The notes below the pieces were generated by a model. That model made no database searches. It was not told the DNA's origin and worked only from the letters and a program-made list of their open reading frames with translations. A stretch of DNA of 64,000 nucleotides from Flavobacteriales bacterium UBA7325 (GTDB lineage: Bacteria; Bacteroidota; Bacteroidia; Flavobacteriales_D; Crocinitomicaceae). Of this stretch, positions 50,988-60,600 are shown in pieces (position 1 is the stretch's first letter; every line of letters begins with the position of its first letter). The stretch is from positions 1 to 64,000 of the forward strand of contig DKPV01000085.1 of assembly GCA_002471375.1 (NCBI GenBank), read 5' to 3'. Made by a program: the position numbers and the translations under genes.

Positions 50988-53768
50988 ATGAAAATTCTTC
51001 TCTTTTTACTTTTGATCGTATGTGCAAATTTGTCGTTTGGTCAAAAAAAGATTATCGATCACACAGCTTACAATGATTGGAACTCGCTTAGCCGACATCA
51101 GGTTTCGAATGATGGAAATTTTGTGACCTACCAAATCAAACCACATCGTGGAGACGGGCATCTGTTTATCTATGATGTTAAAAATAATAAGCTTGATTCT
51201 ATTCCTCGTGCAAAATATGCTCAGATTTCTGGGGAGAGTAGCTATGTCGCTTTTAAAATCACGCCTACATTTGATTCTCTGCGAACATGTGAATTGGAAG
51301 AGATAGAAAAAAAGGACTGGCCAAAGGATTCCCTCGGAATTTATATTTTCTCAACAGGTGAATTAATAAAATATGAAAGAGTGAGTTCGTTTGATGTAAA
51401 TGATGAAACAGATTGGATGGCATTCATGAGTAGGGATAATGAATTGTCTAACCCAGAGCCAACGAAGAAAAAATGTAGGCTATTTCGAAGAAAACAACCG
51501 GCTAAACCAAAATCAACGGGACACATGCTAACGATTTTCAATCCAATAACAAATACTAAAAACGAGATTGTCAATGTGAAATCGTTTGAGATTTCTGAGA
51601 ATGCAAAATACCTTGCCTATTCAACGCATCAAAAAACAGAGGAGGATTCAATGCAACTTAACGTCCTAACGTTGTCTTCCATGATGAATTGGGCTGATGC
51701 CTTCCAATACAATGATCTTCAAAAAATTGTATTTAATGATCAAGAAAATAAGCTAGCCTTCCTTTCTTCAAACGATACAAATGAGATTCAAGCATATGAG
51801 ATAAATATGCATGATCTCGATCTTCAAATGACGACTCTAGTTGCAAGCGAAGGACAATCTTTTCTTCCAAATGGGCACACAGCAAGCGTACACTATACGC
51901 CCGCGTTCACTGACAACGGAGATAAGCTATATTTTGGAGCAGCATTTAAACCGGAACAGGAACCAGAGGATACCTTGGTTGATTCAGAAGAAGTTCACCT
52001 TGACTTGTGGCATTACGCCGATCAACGTCTTCAACCAGAGCAGCTACTTGACTTGAAGTATGATTTAAAAAAGACGTCTCTTTATTTATATGATATTAGT
52101 TCTGCGAGTGCAGTTCGTTTGTCGGATGATACGCTTAGAGTATGGAGAGAAACGAACAAAGAAGCCAAGTATGTTTTGGGAACTAGTACTGAACGCTACG
52201 CCCACACCTATAATTGGGTGATTCCTTACCCTGAAGATCACTACCGAGTATCACTCGAAACTGGTGAACGAATGTTGATTCGTGAGGGGAATACTTTTGG
52301 TGGCGAGTTGTCTCCATCAGGGGAGTATTATAGCTACTATGATTATGGCAATCACAATCATTATGTCATTCATTTACCATCTAATATCCTTTCTTGTGTG
52401 ACCTGTAAAGTTGACAATGTCAACTGGGAAGAGGATGTGAATGGGATGCCAATGGATGCTTATCCTAGAGGCGTGATTGGTTGGACTGAAGGCGAACAAA
52501 AAATTCTCGTTCAATCGGAATTTGATATCTGGGCATATGATTTTGGTACCGAGTTAGTGTCTTCAATCACTAATCAATATGGATCAGAGAATAATGTCGA
52601 ACTGAACGTCAGAAAATGGTCATACGATAGCACCTACGTATCTAATGATAACCTATACATTTTTGGATTTGACAAGAAAACAAAAGGTGTACATTTTTAC
52701 GACCTTGTAGAACATGGAGATCATTCTGATCTTAAAGAAACAGCTTATTATGATGCTGGGGTTTACGGAATTGATCGATCAAAAGACAAGTCTCAGATTG
52801 TTCTAAAAAAGATGACAACTGAAGATTATCCAGATTTGCATTTGGCGGATGCTGGAATGAACACGACGAAACAGATTTCGGTTACGAATCCACAGCAAGA
52901 TGAATACAATTGGGTGAATGTAGAATTGGTGAATTGGAAGAGTTATGATGGGATTGAGCTAGAAGGATTACTCTATAAACCGGAAGATTACGATTCAACA
53001 AAACAATACCCATTGATGGTTTACTTCTACGAATTGTACACCGATCGTTTACACCAACATTATATTCCGAAGCCTACTGCATCAATAATTTATGCGACAG
53101 AGTACGCTTCTGCCGGTTACATGGTCTTTATGCCGGATATTCGATATAAGGAGGGGCATCCAGCGAAATCAGCTTATGATTGTATATTGAGTGGGACGGA
53201 TCATGTTTTGGAATTATACCCCAATGTGGATTCAACTAGAATGGCCCTGCAAGGACAATCGTGGGGTGGTTATCAAACGGCTCAGCTAGTTACAATGACT
53301 AACCGATACAAAGCTGCAATGGCTGGAGCACCAGTTACAAATATGTTCTCTGCATATGGTGGTATTCGTTGGGGATCGGGATTAAACCGGCAGTTCCAAT
53401 ACGAAAAGACTCAATCTCGAATTGGATATACGATCTGGGAGAGACCAGATTTATATGTTGAGAATTCACCACAATTTCACCTGCCTAATGTGGAAACACC
53501 CTTAATGATAATGCACAATGATGGCGATGGAGCTGTTCCTTGGTATCAAGGAATTGAGTTATTTACTGGACTTAAGCGTCTTGATAAGGAAGCATGGCTT
53601 TTGAATTACAATGATGAGGAACACAATTTAATGCGTAATGCGAATCGAATTGACTTAAGTATTAGAATGCGACAGTTCTTTGATCACTACTTGCAAGGAA
53701 AGGAAGCACCAACTTGGTTGAAAGAAGGTATTCCAGCAACAGTGAAGGGTAAGGAACTGCGTTACTAA
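50988..53768 (+). CDS. Secreted S9 (prolyl oligopeptidase-family) peptidase
   Basis: The start is the ATG giving the signal peptide MKILLFLLLIVCANLSFGQ; earlier in-frame codons (to 50925) would bury it. The mature ~907 residues comprise a long beta-propeller (about residues 30-640) and a C-terminal alpha/beta-hydrolase domain. The catalytic triad is visible: Ser758 in GQSWGGYQTAQL, Asp in MHNDGDGAVPWYQG, and His in YNDEEHNLM. It would cleave peptides, perhaps di- or tripeptides, in the periplasm. No T9SS domain is present. The propeller is long, with an internal CRLFRRKQPAKPKS basic linker around residue 165 unlike typical family members. ALDH8 follows at 24 bases. Confidence 0.92.
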   Translation: MKILLFLLLIVCANLSFGQKKIIDHTAYNDWNSLSRHQVSNDGNFVTYQIKPHRGDGHLFIYDVKNNKLDSIPRAKYAQISGESSYVAFKITPTFDSLRTCELEEIEKKDWPKDSLGIYIFSTGELIKYERVSSFDVNDETDWMAFMSRDNELSNPEPTKKKCRLFRRKQPAKPKSTGHMLTIFNPITNTKNEIVNVKSFEISENAKYLAYSTHQKTEEDSMQLNVLTLSSMMNWADAFQYNDLQKIVFNDQENKLAFLSSNDTNEIQAYEINMHDLDLQMTTLVASEGQSFLPNGHTASVHYTPAFTDNGDKLYFGAAFKPEQEPEDTLVDSEEVHLDLWHYADQRLQPEQLLDLKYDLKKTSLYLYDISSASAVRLSDDTLRVWRETNKEAKYVLGTSTERYAHTYNWVIPYPEDHYRVSLETGERMLIREGNTFGGELSPSGEYYSYYDYGNHNHYVIHLPSNILSCVTCKVDNVNWEEDVNGMPMDAYPRGVIGWTEGEQKILVQSEFDIWAYDFGTELVSSITNQYGSENNVELNVRKWSYDSTYVSNDNLYIFGFDKKTKGVHFYDLVEHGDHSDLKETAYYDAGVYGIDRSKDKSQIVLKKMTTEDYPDLHLADAGMNTTKQISVTNPQQDEYNWVNVELVNWKSYDGIELEGLLYKPEDYDSTKQYPLMVYFYELYTDRLHQHYIPKPTASIIYATEYASAGYMVFMPDIRYKEGHPAKSAYDCILSGTDHVLELYPNVDSTRMALQGQSWGGYQTAQLVTMTNRYKAAMAGAPVTNMFSAYGGIRWGSGLNRQFQYEKTQSRIGYTIWERPDLYVENSPQFHLPNVETPLMIMHNDGDGAVPWYQGIELFTGLKRLDKEAWLLNYNDEEHNLMRNANRIDLSIRMRQFFDHYLQGKEAPTWLKEGIPATVKGKELRY

Positions 53769-53792
53769 ATTTGCTAATTAGGATTTAACACC

Positions 53793-55235
53793 ATGAAGAA
53801 ACTTCAGAACTTTATTAACGGGAATTATTGTGATCCATGCTCGGGAGAGTACATCGATAATTTTGAACCGGCAACAGGGGAAGTATATTCCTTGATTCCA
53901 AATTCGAACGCTGATGATGTTCAGGGCGCAGTTACCGCTGCGGAACAAGCTTTTCCAATTTGGTCGAATATGAGCATTGAAGAGCGATCTGAAATTCTCG
54001 TGAAGTTGTCTCAGGGTATTGAAGCGCGCATGGACGAATTCGTGGACGCGGAATCTCGTGATAATGGAAAACCGAGATCTCTGGCGGCTCATGTGGATAT
54101 ACCAAGAGCCGTTTCTAACTTTCATTTCTTCGCAACAGCAATTTTGCACTACGCATCAGAGTCGCATAACATGGTAGGTGTTGGCGTAAATTATACACTA
54201 CGCAAACCAATTGGTATCGTCGGATGTATTTCACCATGGAACTTGCCGCTGTACTTATTTTCCTGGAAAATCGCACCTGCCTTGGCTGCAGGAAATTGTG
54301 TAATTGCCAAACCATCTGAAGTAACACCATACACGGCATATCTGCTTGGGGAAGTGGCAAAGGAAGCTGGAATGCCTCCGGGAGTCTTGAACATTCTGCA
54401 CGGAGAAGGTGGAAGTGTTGGAGATGCAATAGTAAAACACCCCAAAATTAAAGCGATATCATTTACTGGCGGAACGAATACAGGAGAGTATATTGCACGG
54501 ACGGCGGCACCAATGTTCAAGAAACTGTCACTTGAATTGGGGGGGAAAAATCCAAATATAATATTTGCTGATTGTGATTTTGATGAGATGTTGAGTACTA
54601 CTTTGCGCTCATCATTTGCTAATCAAGGTCAAATATGTCTTTGCGGTTCGCGGATATTTGTACAACGTGAAATATATGACCGTTTTAAAGCGGCTTTTGT
54701 AGATAGAGTTAGTAAAACTGTAGTAAGCAATCCTCAAGATCCAAAAGCGAAGTTAGGTGCGGTAGTTTCAAAACCTCATATGGAAAAGGTGTTATCCTAT
54801 GTTGAATTGGCAAAAGAAGAAGGTGGAACAGTTTTAACGGGAGGCGAACGAGTTATTCTCGATGCACCATATGATAAAGGCTATTTCCTTCGTCCTACAG
54901 TGATTGAAGGGCTTGACTTTAAATGTCGAACAAATCAGGAAGAGATTTTTGGGCCGGTTGTAACGATTACACCATTCGATACGGAGGAAGAGGTCCTAGA
55001 AATGGCAAATTCAACGCAATATGGGTTGAGTGCTACACTATGGACGTCAAACTTGAAGAGAGCGCACCGTATGGCCAATGAGTTAGATGCAGGTATTGTC
55101 TGGATCAACGCATGGCTTGTTCGTGATTTGAGAACTCCATTCGGCGGAACCAAATCTTCAGGTGTTGGTCGCGAAGGAGGCTGGGAAGCACTTCGATTCT
55201 TTACTGAAGCGAAAAACGTTTTTGTAAAGTATTAA
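53793..55235 (+). CDS. ALDH8-type aldehyde dehydrogenase (2-aminomuconate/2-hydroxymuconate semialdehyde)
   Basis: The 480-residue enzyme has the ALDH start (FINGNYCDPCSGEY), VGCISPWNLPLYLFSWK, KPSEVTPYTAY, FTGGTNTGEYIA, LELGGKNPNIIFAD and the catalytic Cys in GQICLCGSRIFV, which is characteristic of the ALDH8 and 2-hydroxymuconic semialdehyde branch. In Bacteroidota this enzyme usually serves the kynurenine pathway of tryptophan breakdown (2-aminomuconate semialdehyde to 2-aminomuconate). No other kynurenine gene is adjacent. Start and length are standard. Its end overlaps the converging rluF stop by four bases. Confidence 0.9.
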   Translation: MKKLQNFINGNYCDPCSGEYIDNFEPATGEVYSLIPNSNADDVQGAVTAAEQAFPIWSNMSIEERSEILVKLSQGIEARMDEFVDAESRDNGKPRSLAAHVDIPRAVSNFHFFATAILHYASESHNMVGVGVNYTLRKPIGIVGCISPWNLPLYLFSWKIAPALAAGNCVIAKPSEVTPYTAYLLGEVAKEAGMPPGVLNILHGEGGSVGDAIVKHPKIKAISFTGGTNTGEYIARTAAPMFKKLSLELGGKNPNIIFADCDFDEMLSTTLRSSFANQGQICLCGSRIFVQREIYDRFKAAFVDRVSKTVVSNPQDPKAKLGAVVSKPHMEKVLSYVELAKEEGGTVLTGGERVILDAPYDKGYFLRPTVIEGLDFKCRTNQEEIFGPVVTITPFDTEEEVLEMANSTQYGLSATLWTSNLKRAHRMANELDAGIVWINAWLVRDLRTPFGGTKSSGVGREGGWEALRFFTEAKNVFVKY

Positions 55236-55963
55236 TCGTGCGTTTTTGAAGAGGATTCTATCAATCGATAGATCTCGTTCAATTCATCCTTGGTTAAATC
55301 ACGATATTCACCTACAGGAACATCGAGCTCAATGTTCATGATTCGAACACGCTTCAGTTTACGAACATTATAACCCAGATATTCGGACATACGTCGAATC
55401 TGACGGTTCAAGCCCTGTGTTAATATAATCTTGAATTCATAGCGACTCAAGCGTTCCACATTACACTTCCTAGTAACGGTATCAAGAATCGGTACACCAT
55501 TCGACATTTCAGAAATAAATTCATTCGTAATTTGTCTGTCAACAGTAACGATGTATTCTTTTTCGTGATTGTTTCTTGCGCGAAGAATCTTGTTTACGAT
55601 ATCACCATCATTTGTCAAAAAAATTAGTCCCTCACTAGGTTTATCTAGTCGACCAATTGGAAATATGCGTGTGGGATAATTGATATAATCGATAATGTTA
55701 TCTCGCTCTACTCCACGATCAGTTGTACAAACGATTCCAATGGGTTTATTGAATGCAATATAGACAGCGGGTTCATTCGCCTTCGAGATGAGTTTTCCAT
55801 CCACGCGCACCTCATCAGACGATGAAATCTTTGTCCCCATTTCTGGCACTTCGCCGTTGATGGTTACACGCCCTTGATCGATTAGCTTATCCGCAGCTCT
55901 TCTAGAGCAATATCCTGCCTCACTGAGGTATTTATTAATCCGCGTTTTTTGTTCTTCACTCAT
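55232..55963 (-). CDS. rluF: 23S rRNA pseudouridine(2604) synthase
   Basis: The 243-residue protein has an N-terminal S4 domain (TRINKYLSEAGYCSRRAADKLI), the catalytic domain with Asp in IGRLDKPSEGLIFLTNDGD (about residue 110), and ILTQGLNRQIRRMSEYLGYNVRKLKR near 185. The CTTDRGVERDNIIDY stretch is RluF-like. It makes pseudouridine in 23S rRNA near position 2604, and relatives may also act on tRNA. Complete, convergent with ALDH8, and with a start only 22 bases from a divergent small ORF. Confidence 0.93.
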   Translation of the reverse strand: MSEEQKTRINKYLSEAGYCSRRAADKLIDQGRVTINGEVPEMGTKISSSDEVRVDGKLISKANEPAVYIAFNKPIGIVCTTDRGVERDNIIDYINYPTRIFPIGRLDKPSEGLIFLTNDGDIVNKILRARNNHEKEYIVTVDRQITNEFISEMSNGVPILDTVTRKCNVERLSRYEFKIILTQGLNRQIRRMSEYLGYNVRKLKRVRIMNIELDVPVGEYRDLTKDELNEIYRLIESSSKTHD

Positions 55964-55985
55964 TTATAAATGCGAAGTTACAAGA

Positions 55986-56246
55986 ATGACTCGAATTAGC
56001 GTCGAGGACGAGCTGTTCATTCTTCGAATGGCACTCTCTATGGCTGGTTTTCAGCAGCGAATTCAATTTGTCTTTTTCTCTTTTGTAGCGTTGATAAATA
56101 ATCCGGTGCGAGTTTATCTCCAAATTGTAAGGCTGAGGTCTCAGATTTACCTAGATTATGATTTGGTAACAGCATTCAAAGCGATCCCAATGTGGGAGGC
56201 CACGTTGAGCGATTTGGAGAAGCTCGAAGCGAAGGAAGAAGATTGA
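55986..56246 (+). CDS. Hypothetical protein, 86 residues
   Basis: The product starts MTRISVEDELFILRMALSM and has a hydrophobic middle (QFVFFSFVALINNPVRVYLQI), not long enough to be clearly a membrane helix, and an acidic C-terminus (LEKLEAKEED). I do not recognise the family. In favour of a real gene are its even composition and the terminator starting 25 bases after its stop. Against it is the very short gap to divergent rluF, which leaves little room for a promoter. The call stands as a probable gene only. Confidence 0.5.
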   Translation: MTRISVEDELFILRMALSMAGFQQRIQFVFFSFVALINNPVRVYLQIVRLRSQIYLDYDLVTAFKAIPMWEATLSDLEKLEAKEED

Positions 56247-56271
56247 AAATCCTGTTTTTTTTGAACAGAAA

Positions 56272-56306
56272 GCACCCTGCCAGAATTTCTGGTAGGGCGC
56301 CTTTTT
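56272..56306. terminator. Bidirectional hairpin terminator
   Basis: GCACCCTGCCAG (56272-56283) pairs with CTGGTAGGGCGC (56289-56300), with one mismatch and one G-T pair, around an AATTT loop. CTTTTTG follows on the plus strand. On the minus strand it lies after the serine protease gene, with only a short T-run, so it may serve both genes. Confidence 0.65.
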
Positions 56307-56319
56307 GTTTTAAAACCTA

Positions 56320-57981
56320 TTACTTGTTGATTACAATAGTCTCAACTTGTGATTCTTCGGAAGAAATAACACGAACTATGTAAGCTCCATTATCCGCATT
56401 TGAAAGATTTAAACTTGTTTTGGTTGAATTAATTGATTGAGTCAAAATAACTCTACCAGTCATATCTGAAATAGAAACAATTGTTCCTTTCAAAGATGTT
56501 GTTCCTAGATCTAGTGAGAAAACTCCATTACTTGGGTTTGGACTAACGGTAAACAAGTTGTGTCCTAATTTATCCAATGATGCAGTCGCTTGGGTTGGAT
56601 CGTATCCATAGTTTGTTGTTGCACTACCATCACATGCGTTTGGATCTAGGTACGCACTAGCACCTAGTCCCCAAGAAACTCCAAATCGACCATAAAAATC
56701 GTATTGGTTGTTATCGTTAGTTCCGCTACAAGCAGCAACTCCTCCATATAGTTGTCCGATAATACGTCCTTCTTGGTCAAATAAAGGTGAACCTGATGAA
56801 CCAGGTTCAGTCACTCCATTATCCCAATCGTCAATAAACCAAACTGCAGCACCACCAACGCTTTGATGGTACGGAGAATCTTGCTCTTCACAGATTTTCT
56901 TGATATCTCCAGATGGATGGTGTATCCCGACAGCGCTCGAAATAGTACCGTCCGTATCAACGTTGTTCCAACCAGCATAGTAGCATCCCCAATTCGATGC
57001 ATCAGTTACTGTCATGTTATCAATTTCTAGAAGTGCGAAATCAGAAGAGCCACTGCTGGAAAGAACTGTAGCGCCGTTTGCAGTCTGATCCCAGTTAGAT
57101 GAACTGTTATAAGCTCCTGCAGTATTTGTTGTTGTTGCGCAAGAAAGTGAAGCGTCACCCGCTGCAACTTCCCAGTTAAATCGGAATGCCCAACTTCCTG
57201 TAGAACCACCTAGACAGTGATTTGCTGTGAGGAAGTATGGTGTTCCATCATTACACGTATTGTTGATTAAAGCTCCTGTACAAATACCAGAACCACCTAC
57301 AACAATCATTGCAACTGAACGGATTTGATTATTCCATAAGTCCCCTAGTGGGCAACGAACATCAATATTACAATCTCCTGAGCTATTAAGCGCTTTTGCT
57401 AGATTGTTTTGGACGTTTGTAAGTGTTCTGTATCCATGAATTACGTTGGCTATGGTAATTGACCCTTGTCCAATTAAATTCGCAGGCTCATAATACTCTA
57501 CTATCATGTGATCACCTCTCATTAATTCAGTTCCAAGAAGACCATCTTCTCTATTGTTTCTTGCAGTGTATGCACCCACACGATTCGTGTTTTCTGCATC
57601 ATGCAAATACAATGAAGCTCCCTCAGGAATCATCACATCTTCAAGTAAAAGATTCATCGTAATGGCGTCATTTGATATAATTGAAAGTCGCCAAACACGT
57701 CCTCCATCTGCAAGATTTTCCCAAGACCCTGAATTATCGAGTGTATAATCCGTATCAAACTTATATCCGAATCGGTAAGGAATGGACTTGTCAAGATCAT
57801 TTACTAAATCTTGCGCTTCCACAACGTTCATGTCGAATGACTTCATCTTCTTACTTGGAAGATTCGTTGCACTTTTTAATGACATTTTCCAACTCATTGG
57901 ACCACCTAAGTCAGTTATTTGCCCGAATGATGACCCGCTTAAAAAAGCAGCTGCACATACGATGAGTAGTTTTCTTTTCAT
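56320..57981 (-). CDS. Secreted trypsin-like (lysyl endopeptidase-type) serine protease, T9SS cargo
   Basis: The 553-residue precursor has a signal peptide (MKRKLLIVCAAAFLSGSSFG), a propeptide region (to about residue 200), and a chymotrypsin-fold domain resembling lysyl endopeptidase. The catalytic residues are visible: His in YFLTANHCLGG, Asp in SDFALLEID, and Ser398 in GSSGSPLFDQEG. Several Cys pairs (CNIDVRCPLGD, CTGALINNTC) match that family. A C-terminal T9SS sorting domain includes VSPNPSNGVFSL (about 480-553). It would be secreted to digest proteins. An Asp in the specificity pocket was not traced, so Lys preference is unproven. Confidence 0.92.
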   Translation of the reverse strand: MKRKLLIVCAAAFLSGSSFGQITDLGGPMSWKMSLKSATNLPSKKMKSFDMNVVEAQDLVNDLDKSIPYRFGYKFDTDYTLDNSGSWENLADGGRVWRLSIISNDAITMNLLLEDVMIPEGASLYLHDAENTNRVGAYTARNNREDGLLGTELMRGDHMIVEYYEPANLIGQGSITIANVIHGYRTLTNVQNNLAKALNSSGDCNIDVRCPLGDLWNNQIRSVAMIVVGGSGICTGALINNTCNDGTPYFLTANHCLGGSTGSWAFRFNWEVAAGDASLSCATTTNTAGAYNSSSNWDQTANGATVLSSSGSSDFALLEIDNMTVTDASNWGCYYAGWNNVDTDGTISSAVGIHHPSGDIKKICEEQDSPYHQSVGGAAVWFIDDWDNGVTEPGSSGSPLFDQEGRIIGQLYGGVAACSGTNDNNQYDFYGRFGVSWGLGASAYLDPNACDGSATTNYGYDPTQATASLDKLGHNLFTVSPNPSNGVFSLDLGTTSLKGTIVSISDMTGRVILTQSINSTKTSLNLSNADNGAYIVRVISSEESQVETIVINK

Positions 57982-58036
57982 AGTTCTAGCTTAATTATAT
58001 TAATTGTTGAAAGCCCAATACCATTGGACTATCGTG

Positions 58037-58672
58037 TTAATTACGTTTAATACTGCATCCTCTTGGTGCAGATGTTTTTGCAGGTAATGCAGTTCCATTT
58101 GACAAATGTGAAACAACATCGAGAGCATATGTTTCTAAATTCTCGCGACCGCTGTCCCATGAGTTGTCGATACTCCCCATAAAAACGACTTTCCCCTTTG
58201 CATTGATTGCATAAAAATGCGGTGTCGTTTTAGCTCCAAATGCGTCAGCTAGTTCAGAATCATGGTCCACCAGATAGTTCATGGTATATTCAGCAGCCAT
58301 CGAGTGTTTAAACATCTCAGCTTTTGAATCAACCCCATTTCGTTTTGCTTCATTAGAGTTAACGAGAACAAATCCAATTTTTCCTTCCTTCGCCGAAGTA
58401 TGAAGATCGTTGTATTGTTTTTCCCAACCTTCAAACTTGTCATTCCCTACAACAAATGGACAGGTATTACACGAAAACACAACGAACAAGCCGTTTTCAC
58501 CCATCAGGTCATTCAAAGAATAGTTGTTCCCGTCGACCGCCTCCATTGAGACGTTCATCATCGGTGCTTTCTTACCAACCTTTAGTCCTTTGTCCTTTAT
58601 TAACATTGAAGACGAAGTAATGAAACCAAGCGTTGGGAGAGCAATTGCAATAAATAGTAACTTTTTAATCAT
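58037..58672 (-). CDS. Secreted thioredoxin-like/redoxin protein
   Basis: The ATG giving MIKKLLFIAIALPTLGF starts a signal peptide; an extension to 58696 is rejected because it enters the promoter region. The 211-residue protein has a thioredoxin-fold domain with FSCNTCPFVVGND (a C-x-x-C, here CNTC), the cis-Pro in AKTTPHFYAINAKG, and a PAKTSAPRGCSIKRN tail. It resembles AhpC/TSA-like peroxiredoxin-family and TlpA-like proteins. It probably acts as a periplasmic thiol oxidoreductase. Shares a divergent control region with the next gene. Confidence 0.88.
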   Translation of the reverse strand: MIKKLLFIAIALPTLGFITSSSMLIKDKGLKVGKKAPMMNVSMEAVDGNNYSLNDLMGENGLFVVFSCNTCPFVVGNDKFEGWEKQYNDLHTSAKEGKIGFVLVNSNEAKRNGVDSKAEMFKHSMAAEYTMNYLVDHDSELADAFGAKTTPHFYAINAKGKVVFMGSIDNSWDSGRENLETYALDVVSHLSNGTALPAKTSAPRGCSIKRN

Positions 58673-58679
58673 TCTGAGT

Positions 58680-58735
58680 TTTGATAATGAATACATTCCT
58701 TAGTAAATTTAGCACGATCATTGTATGTATACCAA
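58680..58735. promoter_or_regulatory. Possible bidirectional promoter with a shared palindromic -7 box
   Basis: TAAATTTA at 58704-58711 is its own reverse complement, one defined position off TAnnTTTG on either strand. On the plus strand TTTG (58680-58683) lies 20 bases upstream; on the minus strand TTG (58735-58733) lies 21 bases upstream. Each direction reaches a gene start (58757 plus, 58672 minus) after 45 and 31 bases. Confidence 0.42.
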
Positions 58736-58756
58736 GGATTGCAAATTACGAAATAA

Positions 58757-59983
58757 ATGAAACAGTCAATACTATTATTAGCGATCCTAATCGGTTTTGG
58801 GTCGTACGCACAGAAGTTTGAGATTCCAACAAAGAAGCATCCATTTTATGATATTATTGAATGGAAAGGAATAGGAGCAATCCTGATGAGTAAAGATCCT
58901 CAGAACACAACAAGACAAATAAATTTGACCCTCATAGGGGATCAACAAACCAGTATTTGGGATCAGAAATTTATTCCTAAAACAGAGGAGTTCTTCTACT
59001 TATCAAGCGAAAATTCTCGATACGTCTATTTTTTAGATAACCTCGAATTGACGAATGGCAAGGTCTATTTTAATCAATTGAATTCTGCAGGAAACGTAAA
59101 GAGTAATTCTGTTTCGATTGGTGCGACGATTAAAAAATTGGGGAATTATGATTACAACAATCTCGAGGTGATTAATGCGGTTGTAACAGATAAAGCGCTG
59201 GTTCATCATTTCCGATATGTAGATAAAAAAGAGAAGTGTGTACGTGAATTTGCAACATTCATTACGCATCACAATTTCTTATGCTACGCTGTAGAGCTTG
59301 GTTCGGTTAGCAATGACAAGTTGAAAAACGGTGAGTTATATGGACAATGGAAGTACATTGGGTTTACAGGGGATCAAATATTCTTTGCGCTTCGTGACTA
59401 TCAGAGCAAAAAGAAAGGATGGTCAATTAAACAATATACCTCTAAAGGAAAGCCAAAGTTGGGTACTTTTATTAATGCGCCAGATGATCTTATCTCAATT
59501 GAAAACATCGGATTTGGAACAACAGGTGAATACTATTTGGAAGATAAAAATACTGTTGAAACAGGTTTAATCTCGCAGATAAACGGTGAGTTCTATATGA
59601 TGGGAGCCGAAAAAAGAGACGATGGTGCAACGCTAATTCTTTTCAAACATAATGAGGGAGAATGGGTTGAGGTTAATACTATGAACCTGAATTATTTTAT
59701 TGAAAAGAAAACGCTCAAATTGGGTGTCTACCCAGTGAATGAGGGCTTAGGCTATCATCTCGATCATAATGGGTATAATAAAGTTAGCTTGGTTAGTTTT
59801 ACTCCCGATGTTACGTCGCCACACAATGATTTTACGGATCGAACAGTATACAATCCAAGTAGCGTCCTAGATCGACAAGAAACAGGAGAATTTACCGTAA
59901 ATTTGCCAGACGCTGTTTTGGTTTTTGATACCAAGCAACTAGCAGATGGAATGAATGTGGAATTTGAATTGAAGGTGAAATGA
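58757..59983 (+). CDS. Secreted protein of unknown function
   Basis: This 408-residue protein starts with a signal peptide (MKQSILLLAILIGFGSYAQ). The mature part is beta-rich with repeated short strands (EIIEWKGIGAILMS, TEEFFYLSSENSRY, GQWKYIGFTGDQIFF, DDGATLILFKHNEGE), hinting at a propeller-like fold. There is no sorting domain and no recognised catalytic motif. It overlaps udk by four bases (ATGA). I do not recognise the family. The shared divergent promoter with the thioredoxin-like gene is the only functional clue. Confidence 0.8.
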   Translation: MKQSILLLAILIGFGSYAQKFEIPTKKHPFYDIIEWKGIGAILMSKDPQNTTRQINLTLIGDQQTSIWDQKFIPKTEEFFYLSSENSRYVYFLDNLELTNGKVYFNQLNSAGNVKSNSVSIGATIKKLGNYDYNNLEVINAVVTDKALVHHFRYVDKKEKCVREFATFITHHNFLCYAVELGSVSNDKLKNGELYGQWKYIGFTGDQIFFALRDYQSKKKGWSIKQYTSKGKPKLGTFINAPDDLISIENIGFGTTGEYYLEDKNTVETGLISQINGEFYMMGAEKRDDGATLILFKHNEGEWVEVNTMNLNYFIEKKTLKLGVYPVNEGLGYHLDHNGYNKVSLVSFTPDVTSPHNDFTDRTVYNPSSVLDRQETGEFTVNLPDAVLVFDTKQLADGMNVEFELKVK

Positions 59984-60600
59984 TAATTGGTATTTGTGGA
60001 GGTAGTGGCTCAGGTAAAACGACTATTCTCAATCGTTTATATTCAGAGTTTAAAGAGCTTGAACCAAGTGTTTTCACAATGGACAATTACTATCGTTCAA
60101 TCGACGAGCAGGTCCTTGATCATAACGGCGAAGTAAATTTCGATCTCCCTACAGCTCTCGATAGAGACAGATTATCGAGTGACCTTGCTCGCTTAGTAAA
60201 AGGTGAACAAGTTGTTGTCAAAGAGTATCATTTTAATTCTCCACCGGATAAGCATGTGCTGATAACCATAAAGCCTTCTGAACTTTTGATAGTTGAAGGA
60301 TTGTTCTTGTTCCACTATCCTGAAGTTAGAGAGATGCTAGATTTTAGTGTTTTCATCGATGTAGATCAGGAGGTGCAATTGGACCGAAGACTGTATCGAG
60401 ATCAGGAAACAAGAGGGTATACAAGAGATGCTATTTTGTATCAATGGGAAAATCACGTCACGCCTTGCTTTAATAATTATTTGCTACCTTACCGTAAAGA
60501 TGCTGATTTCCACTTCAGAAATGATACAAGGGCTGATGAAGATTTTGAATCCTTAAAACGGGAAATTGAGCATCGAATGGAGGCTCGAAAAACATGGTAA
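59980..60600 (+). CDS. udk: Uridine kinase
   Basis: The 206-residue enzyme phosphorylates uridine and cytidine in pyrimidine salvage. It has the P-loop IGICGGSGSGKTTI at the start, FTMDNYYRSIDEQ, NFDLPTALDRDRL, and VDQEVQLDRRLYRDQETRGYT with the catalytic and lid residues. It overlaps the upstream secreted-protein gene by four bases and the downstream kinase gene by seven. Length and motifs fit. Confidence 0.92.
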   Translation: MIIGICGGSGSGKTTILNRLYSEFKELEPSVFTMDNYYRSIDEQVLDHNGEVNFDLPTALDRDRLSSDLARLVKGEQVVVKEYHFNSPPDKHVLITIKPSELLIVEGLFLFHYPEVREMLDFSVFIDVDQEVQLDRRLYRDQETRGYTRDAILYQWENHVTPCFNNYLLPYRKDADFHFRNDTRADEDFESLKREIEHRMEARKTW

